Below, piece after piece: positions 59,340 to 64,000 of a stretch of 64,000 nt of DNA (positions within the stretch are counted from its first letter, which is position 1; each line of letters opens with the position of its first letter). Both the position numbers and the translations under genes were made by a program. The stretch lies in NCBI GenBank assembly GCA_937927335.1, contig CALBDU010000004.1, positions 1 to 64,000 on the forward strand, written 5' to 3'. The notes under the pieces were generated by a model. It worked only from the letters and a program-made list of their open reading frames with translations. It ran no database searches and was not told where the DNA came from. This DNA is from an uncultured Clostridium sp. (GTDB lineage: Bacteria; Bacillota; Clostridia; Clostridiales; Clostridiaceae).

Positions 59340-61697
59340 TTGAACGATAAATCACTAAGAGTTTTGGAATTTAACAAAATAAAGGATGAACTAAAAAACT
59401 TTACAGAAACCGGTGCAGCCAAGGATATCATAGAGGAGCTTGAACCCTATGGAAATATTTACGAGGTAAGAGAGCATCTAGAGGAAACCTTTGAAGCAGT
59501 AAGATTGATGGCAGTAAAGGGCAATCCTCCCTTTGAAGGAATTTATGATGTGAGAAATGCTATCGAAAGGGCTGGAAAGGGATCAGTTTTAATGCCGGGA
59601 CAGCTTTTGAAAATAGCGGCAGTGATGAGATGTGCAAGAAGATTCAAGGATTATGCATGCAGTAAGGAGGATGAGGAGACCTTCAGGGTTATCCAGGATA
59701 TCTGCCAGGGAGTAAACCCGTTAAGAAGTCTGGAGGATGAAATTTTCAACGCTGTTCTAGGTGAGGAGGAATTGTCTGACAGGGCAAGCACTGCATTATT
59801 CAGTATACGAAGGCAGCTCAAGGATAAAAATATATCAGTAAGGGATAAGGTAAATTCACTGGTAAGGAGCTATTCACAGTTTCTCCAGGAAAATCTTTAT
59901 ACCATGAGGGGCGAACGTTATGTGCTTCCTGTAAGGGCGGAGCACAAGGGCAGCGTACCAGGCATAATCCATGACCAGAGCTTTTCAGGAGCTACTCTTT
60001 ATATTGAGCCTATGAGTCTGGTTAACCTAAATAATGAAATAAGGGAGCTTATGCTGAAGGAAAAAGCTGAGGTGGAAAGGATTCTGGCAGAGCTTTCAGG
60101 AAAAATATGCGATAGTATAATTTCAGTAAGAACCAACGGCAATATTGTATGGGAGCTGGATTTTATATTTGCCAAGGCAAGGTATGCCATGGAAAAAGTC
60201 TGCATTTGTCCTAATGTCAGCAGCGACGGCTTTGTAGATATAATTGAAGGGCGTCATCCCCTTATAGACAGGAGAGCTGTAGTACCTTCCAGTGTTTATC
60301 TTGGCAGGGAGTTTACTTCACTTGTTATAACAGGACCTAATACCGGTGGAAAAACAGTAACCTTAAAAACAGTTGGACTGCTTCATTTAATGGCTTTAAG
60401 CGGCCTTATGATACCTGCAAGGGAAAACTCCACTGTGGGCTTTTTCAAGGAGATATATGCAGATATTGGAGATGAACAAAGCATAGAACAAAGCTTATCC
60501 ACTTTTTCTTCCCACATGAAAAATATTGTTCATATTATTGAAAATGCAGATAAGGATTCCATGATTTTATTTGATGAACTTGGAGCAGGTACAGACCCAA
60601 CTGAAGGGGCGGCTCTGGCAGTATCAATACTAGAAAACCTTAAAAAGAGAAATTCAAGGATAATAGCAACTACACATTACAGTGAGCTGAAGGCTTATGC
60701 ATTAAGGGAACCAGGGGTTGAAAACGCTTCTGTGGAATTTGATGTGGAAACCTTAAAGCCAACCTACAGGCTGCTCATCGGCATACCGGGAAAATCCAAT
60801 GCCTTTGAAATTTCCAAGAGACTTGGCTTGCCTGACTATATAATAAATGATGCAAGAGAAAATATTACATCTGAAAGCTTAAAATTTGAGGATCTTATTC
60901 AAAGCCTTCAGGAAAAGAGCATAAAGGCCCAGGATGATGCCAGAGAGGCAGAAAACCTAAAGCTTCAGGCGGCAAAGATTAAAGATAAATATGATGAAAA
61001 GCTGTATAACCTTCAAAATGCCAGAGAAAAGGCATTAATAGATGCTCAGCGGGAGGCTAAAAGGGTTATAAAGGAAGCAAAGGAGGAAGCAGATTCCATA
61101 CTTAAAAATATGAGAGAAATGGAAAGGCTGGGATATTCCTCAGAGGCAAGAAAGAAGCTGGAGGAAGAAAGGAAAAAAATTAAAGATAAGCTTGACAGAG
61201 CTGAGGACGCCATAAATGTCAAAAAGGAAGATACCGGCGAAAAGCTTAAAAAAATCCGCCAGGGCATGGAAGTCTTTATTCCATCTCTTAACCAGAAGGT
61301 TATAGTGCTGTCTCTGCCCGACAGCAAAGGTGAGGTTCAGGTTCAGGCAGGCATTATGAAAATTAATGTTAAAGCCTCGGAGCTCAGAGCTTCCAGGGAA
61401 ACTAAGGAAAAATCAAAAGCTTCCACCAGAGGAGTGAGCTTGAATCTTAAATCAGTATCCAGTTCCCTGGATTTAAGGGGAATGGATTCTGAAGAGGCTG
61501 TGTTTAAAACCGATAAGTATCTTGATGAAGCATATATGGCAGGGTTAAACGAGGTAACCATTATTCACGGAAAGGGCACTGGCGTACTTCGAAATTCCAT
61601 AAGTGAAATGCTTAAAAGGCATCCTCATGTTAAGAAGTCCAGGCTTGGGGAATATGGAGAAGGTGGCACCGGAGTAACTGTTGCCGAGCTTAAGTAA
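59340..61697 (+). CDS. Endonuclease MutS2
   Basis: A 785-residue MutS-family ATPase with a C-terminal nuclease. The ATPase has Walker A ITGPNTGGKTVTLK (about 330-343), Walker B MILFDELGAGTDPTEG and the ST box in IIATTHYSELKA. A long coiled coil (about 515-620) leads to a KOW-like linker and the Smr domain with LDLRGMDSEEAV and IIHGKGTGVLR. In Firmicutes MutS2 rescues collided ribosomes and suppresses recombination. It starts at TTG 59340; GGGGTGG upstream. Confidence 0.94.
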   Translation: MNDKSLRVLEFNKIKDELKNFTETGAAKDIIEELEPYGNIYEVREHLEETFEAVRLMAVKGNPPFEGIYDVRNAIERAGKGSVLMPGQLLKIAAVMRCARRFKDYACSKEDEETFRVIQDICQGVNPLRSLEDEIFNAVLGEEELSDRASTALFSIRRQLKDKNISVRDKVNSLVRSYSQFLQENLYTMRGERYVLPVRAEHKGSVPGIIHDQSFSGATLYIEPMSLVNLNNEIRELMLKEKAEVERILAELSGKICDSIISVRTNGNIVWELDFIFAKARYAMEKVCICPNVSSDGFVDIIEGRHPLIDRRAVVPSSVYLGREFTSLVITGPNTGGKTVTLKTVGLLHLMALSGLMIPARENSTVGFFKEIYADIGDEQSIEQSLSTFSSHMKNIVHIIENADKDSMILFDELGAGTDPTEGAALAVSILENLKKRNSRIIATTHYSELKAYALREPGVENASVEFDVETLKPTYRLLIGIPGKSNAFEISKRLGLPDYIINDARENITSESLKFEDLIQSLQEKSIKAQDDAREAENLKLQAAKIKDKYDEKLYNLQNAREKALIDAQREAKRVIKEAKEEADSILKNMREMERLGYSSEARKKLEEERKKIKDKLDRAEDAINVKKEDTGEKLKKIRQGMEVFIPSLNQKVIVLSLPDSKGEVQVQAGIMKINVKASELRASRETKEKSKASTRGVSLNLKSVSSSLDLRGMDSEEAVFKTDKYLDEAYMAGLNEVTIIHGKGTGVLRNSISEMLKRHPHVKKSRLGEYGEGGTGVTVAELK

Positions 61698-61708
61698 GGG
61701 GGAGTCAT

Positions 61709-62161
61709 ATGTATATAGCAAGCGCCTGTTTATGCGGCATAAACTGCAAATACAGCGGCGGAAATAATTTTAATGAGGAAGTATATAAGCTTTTCAGTGA
61801 AGGAAAGGTTATTCCCGTATGTCCGGAACAGCTTGGCGGCATGACAACTCCAAGATCCGTAAAGGAGATTCAGGGAGGCACTGGTGCAGATGTGCTGGAT
61901 GGAGGCGCCAGAGTTATGAGTCCCTCCAGGGAGGATTCCACTGAAGAATTCATAAAGGGAGCCAGGGAAACGTTAAAAATTGCAAAAGATGCCGGAGTAC
62001 AAAAGGCAATAATGAAAACAAAAAGTCCTTCCTGCGGCTTTGGAAAAATATATGATGGCACTTTTAATGGAGTACTTATTGATGGAAACGGAGTAACCTC
62101 TGAGCTCCTGTCAAGAAATGGCATAAAAGTAATCACTGAAAATGAGCTTGATAAATTGTAG
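61709..62161 (+). CDS. DUF523 family protein (TudS-like)
   Basis: A 150-residue protein with the DUF523 Cys pattern: ACLCGINCKYSGG at the N-terminus, VCPEQLGGM at about 40 and KSPSCGFGKIYDG near 110. TudS relatives use three of these Cys to hold a [4Fe-4S] cluster and desulfurise thiouracil; whether this one does is inference. GGGGGAG precedes the ATG and the gene follows mutS2 by 11 bp. Confidence 0.88.
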   Translation: MYIASACLCGINCKYSGGNNFNEEVYKLFSEGKVIPVCPEQLGGMTTPRSVKEIQGGTGADVLDGGARVMSPSREDSTEEFIKGARETLKIAKDAGVQKAIMKTKSPSCGFGKIYDGTFNGVLIDGNGVTSELLSRNGIKVITENELDKL

Positions 62162-62240
62162 CAAATATTTGAGAAAATCAAAGGTTTTGTTTATAATGAA
62201 ATAGGTAGGACCAATTAAATTTATATAGGGGGTATAGATC

Positions 62241-63257
62241 ATGAATTACAATGACGTTAAAAAGGCTGCCAGAGAAAATTTACAGGGCAGCTGCAAAGTT
62301 TGTCCAGTATGTAACGGAAAAGCTTGTGCAGGAGAGGTTCCCGGCATGGGCGGAAAAGCTACAGGAGCTGCTTTCACAGTGAATATAGAAGCTTTGGATT
62401 CCTACAAGCTTAACATGAGAACCATACATGATGCTAAGGATCCTGACATTTCCCTGGAGCTGTTTGGAAAAAAGATGGATATACCTGTTTTTGCTGCACC
62501 TGTATCAGGTACAACCTTAAACATGGGCGGCAAGTTCAGTGAAGAAGAATACATATCCTGGGTAATAGGAGGCTGCAGGGATGCAGGTATTTACCCAATG
62601 GTAGGGGACACAGCTGTAGAAACCTTCCTCACAACTAATCTGGAACAGCTTAAAAAGAATAACGGAGAAGGTGTAGCAATAATCAAGCCTTGGGAAAGCA
62701 ACAAGGTTATAATGGAAAAAATCAAGCTAGCCGAAGAATCCGGAGCTTTTGCAGTAGGTATGGATATTGACGGGGCAGGTCTTATAACCATGGCTCTCCT
62801 TGGAAAACCTGTTTCACCAAAAACAGTAGACGAAATAAAGGAACTTGTAAACTGCACAAAGCTTCCATTTATATTAAAGGGAATAATGACTGTTGATGAA
62901 GCTGAGCTCGCAGTACAGGCAGGGGTGGCAGCCATTGTGGTATCAAATCACGGCGGCAGAGTCCTTGACCAGACTCCTGGCGTGGCTGATGTGCTTCCTG
63001 AAATTGCAGAGGCTGTAAAAGGCAAAGTTATAATTCTGGCTGATGGCGGAGTAAGAAATGGTGCAGACATTTTAAAGATGATCGCACTGGGAGCAGATGC
63101 AGTACTCATAGGCAGACCTTTTGTAACAGCTTCCTTTGGAGGCTTCAGAGAAGGTGTTAAGCTTTATGTGGACGGCTTAAAGGCTGATTTGAAATCCTCC
63201 ATGGTGCTTACAGGCTGTAAATCTATAAAAGACATAGATTCAAGAATAATTTACTAA
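62241..63257 (+). CDS. FMN-dependent alpha-hydroxy-acid dehydrogenase-like protein
   Basis: A 338-residue TIM-barrel flavoprotein of the lactate oxidase/glycolate oxidase group. The phosphate-binding C-terminus is clear (VVSNHGGRVLDQTPGVADV with the catalytic His, then ILADGGVRNGADILKMIALGADAVLIGRPF). The N-terminus carries CKVCPVCNGKACAG, a four-Cys cluster absent from aerobic oxidases. In an anaerobe it is more likely a dehydrogenase or reductase feeding an iron-sulfur acceptor. GGGGGT lies upstream; it stands between DUF523 and ptb. Confidence 0.82.
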   Translation: MNYNDVKKAARENLQGSCKVCPVCNGKACAGEVPGMGGKATGAAFTVNIEALDSYKLNMRTIHDAKDPDISLELFGKKMDIPVFAAPVSGTTLNMGGKFSEEEYISWVIGGCRDAGIYPMVGDTAVETFLTTNLEQLKKNNGEGVAIIKPWESNKVIMEKIKLAEESGAFAVGMDIDGAGLITMALLGKPVSPKTVDEIKELVNCTKLPFILKGIMTVDEAELAVQAGVAAIVVSNHGGRVLDQTPGVADVLPEIAEAVKGKVIILADGGVRNGADILKMIALGADAVLIGRPFVTASFGGFREGVKLYVDGLKADLKSSMVLTGCKSIKDIDSRIIY

Positions 63258-63261
63258 TTAG

Positions 63262-63290
63262 GAAGGGCGGTTACGTCCTTCTTTATTTTT
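63262..63290 (+). terminator. Terminator after the FMN enzyme gene
   Basis: GAAGGGCG and CGTCCTTC (one G-T pair) enclose a 4-nt loop; the tail is TTTATTTTT. Confidence 0.8.
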
Positions 63291-63323
63291 AACAATTAAA
63301 TGGTTGATAATAAATTTATTGTA

Positions 63324-63352
63324 TTGATAAAAAAATACGCAAATGATATAAT
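63324..63352 (+). promoter_or_regulatory. Promoter of ptb
   Basis: TTGATA at 63324-63329, 17 bp, TATAAT at 63347-63352, about 45 bp before the start codon. Confidence 0.8.
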
Positions 63353-63397
63353 AATTATCAAATAGATAAAAAAATTATGTTTACTGGAGGGGTATAA

Positions 63398-64000
63398 ATG
63401 ATTAAAACATTGGATGAGCTTCTCGAATTAGCTGAGAAAAAGGAAAAGAAAACGTTATCAGTAGCAGTTGCTCAGGACAAGGAAGTGCTTACAGCAGTTT
63501 CTGAAGCTGTTAACCTGGGAATTGTTAATGCAATTTTAGTTGGTGACGAGGAAAAGATTAAAAAAATTGCCGATGAAAATAATCTTGACATAAGCAAAGC
63601 AAAAATAATAGATGAAAAAGACATAAGCAAGGCTGCTGCAAAGGCAGTGGAGGTGGTTTCCAAAGGAGAGGCACAATATATTATGAAAGGACTCCTTGGA
63701 ACAGCCGATATTTTAAGGGCAGTTCTTAATAAGGAAGCCGGACTTAGAGGAAAGGGCCTTTTATCCCACGTAATGATTTACAGCATTCCAAATTATCATA
63801 AGCTTCTGTTCCTTACTGACGGAGGTATGGTACCATATCCAACACTGGATGAAAAGGTTGGAATTCTTAACAATGCCTTAGATGTTGCACATTCTCTGGG
63901 AATAGATATGCCTAAGGTAGCTCCAATATGCGCTGTTGAAGTAGTTAACCCTGGAATGCAGGCAACTTTAGATGCAGCTGTTTTAACACAAATGAATAAA
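63398..64000 (+). CDS. Phosphate butyryltransferase, 5' part (runs off the window)
   Basis: 201 codons are present and no stop is reached. The product is of the phosphate acetyl/butyryltransferase family: EAVNLGIVNAILVGDEEKI, then AQYIMKGLLGTADILRAVLN, SHVMIYSIPNYHKLLFLTDG and NPGMQAT. It exchanges CoA for phosphate on butyryl-CoA; with a butyrate kinase, expected just downstream, it makes ATP and butyrate. Length and residues favour Ptb over Pta, which lacks the short N-terminus. TGGAGGGG precedes the ATG. Confidence 0.9.
   Translation, partial: MIKTLDELLELAEKKEKKTLSVAVAQDKEVLTAVSEAVNLGIVNAILVGDEEKIKKIADENNLDISKAKIIDEKDISKAAAKAVEVVSKGEAQYIMKGLLGTADILRAVLNKEAGLRGKGLLSHVMIYSIPNYHKLLFLTDGGMVPYPTLDEKVGILNNALDVAHSLGIDMPKVAPICAVEVVNPGMQATLDAAVLTQMNK

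Overview
The window is about 64 kb of an AT-rich, low-GC Firmicute chromosome. Gene content points to a strictly fermentative, endospore-forming Clostridium-type organism: a gerA-type germinant receptor operon, an alpha/beta small acid-soluble spore protein, YtxC, two NodB-type deacetylases (one PdaB-like), a CotA-like multicopper oxidase, a phosphate butyryltransferase, an HgdC-type dehydratase activase, and three T-box-controlled aminoacyl-tRNA synthetase units. I see no phage, IS element, integrase or CRISPR array, so this is core chromosome with a few accessory islets.

Layout. 0.1-4.4 kb: tricistronic germinant receptor (A, B, C subunits overlapping) and a GNAT acetyltransferase. 4.4-8.0 kb, minus strand: L,D-transpeptidase, DEAD-box helicase with a flavin reductase-like protein, and queT behind a preQ1 riboswitch. 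8.1-12.1 kb, plus: M16 peptidase, recX, transglutaminase-like membrane protein, polysaccharide deacetylase. 12.1-19.5 kb: a TPR protein and an SsuABC/NMT1-type ABC transporter whose binding protein is separated from its ATPase and permease by a 4.3-kb plus-strand gene for a fused dehydratase activase. 19.6-23.9 kb: T-box, valS, folC. 23.9-32.8 kb: beta-propeller protein, DUF4364, PdaB-like deacetylase, tandem OB-fold SSB-like protein, dapH, a PyrK-like/FAD-oxidoreductase pair, an orphan AgrC-like kinase and an aminotransferase. 32.8-35.5 kb, minus: asd-dapA-dapB. 35.7-38.2 kb: SASP, methyltransferase, hslO and a five-tRNA operon (Val, Asp, Phe, Gly, Cys). 38.4-41.1 kb, minus: an islet with a CotA-like laccase, a 48-aa membrane protein and a Tyr/Pro/Arg-rich protein; cotA and the Tyr-rich gene each have a sigma-K-like promoter. 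41.2-45.0 kb: small hypothetical genes, GNAT, a Gln-rich protein, PadR with a HAAS-signal peptidase I fusion, and a GME-fold-like protein. 45.1-64 kb, plus: ytxC, T-box-thrS, infC-rpmI-rplT, ktrB-ktrA, rRNA methyltransferase, T-box-pheST, zapA, U32 peptidase, mutS2, DUF523, an FMN alpha-hydroxy-acid enzyme, and ptb running off the end.

How it fits together. Much of the window is translation machinery under RNA-level control: T-boxes for Val, Thr and Phe whose specifier codons align as GTA, ACC and TTC, an infC leader attenuator with an AUU start, and a preQ1 riboswitch that overlaps the queT ribosome-binding site. A second theme is the spore: germination receptor, SASP with a good sigma-G-like promoter, DAP synthesis (also needed for dipicolinate), cortex/wall enzymes and a possible oxidative coat-maturation islet. 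The most interesting candidates are the laccase/Tyr-rich coat islet in a presumed anaerobe, the PadR/HAAS-signal peptidase fusion, the Cys-rich PyrK-like/FAD pair, and the Gln-rich protein at 42.4 kb. All names rest on reading motifs by eye; no database search was run.
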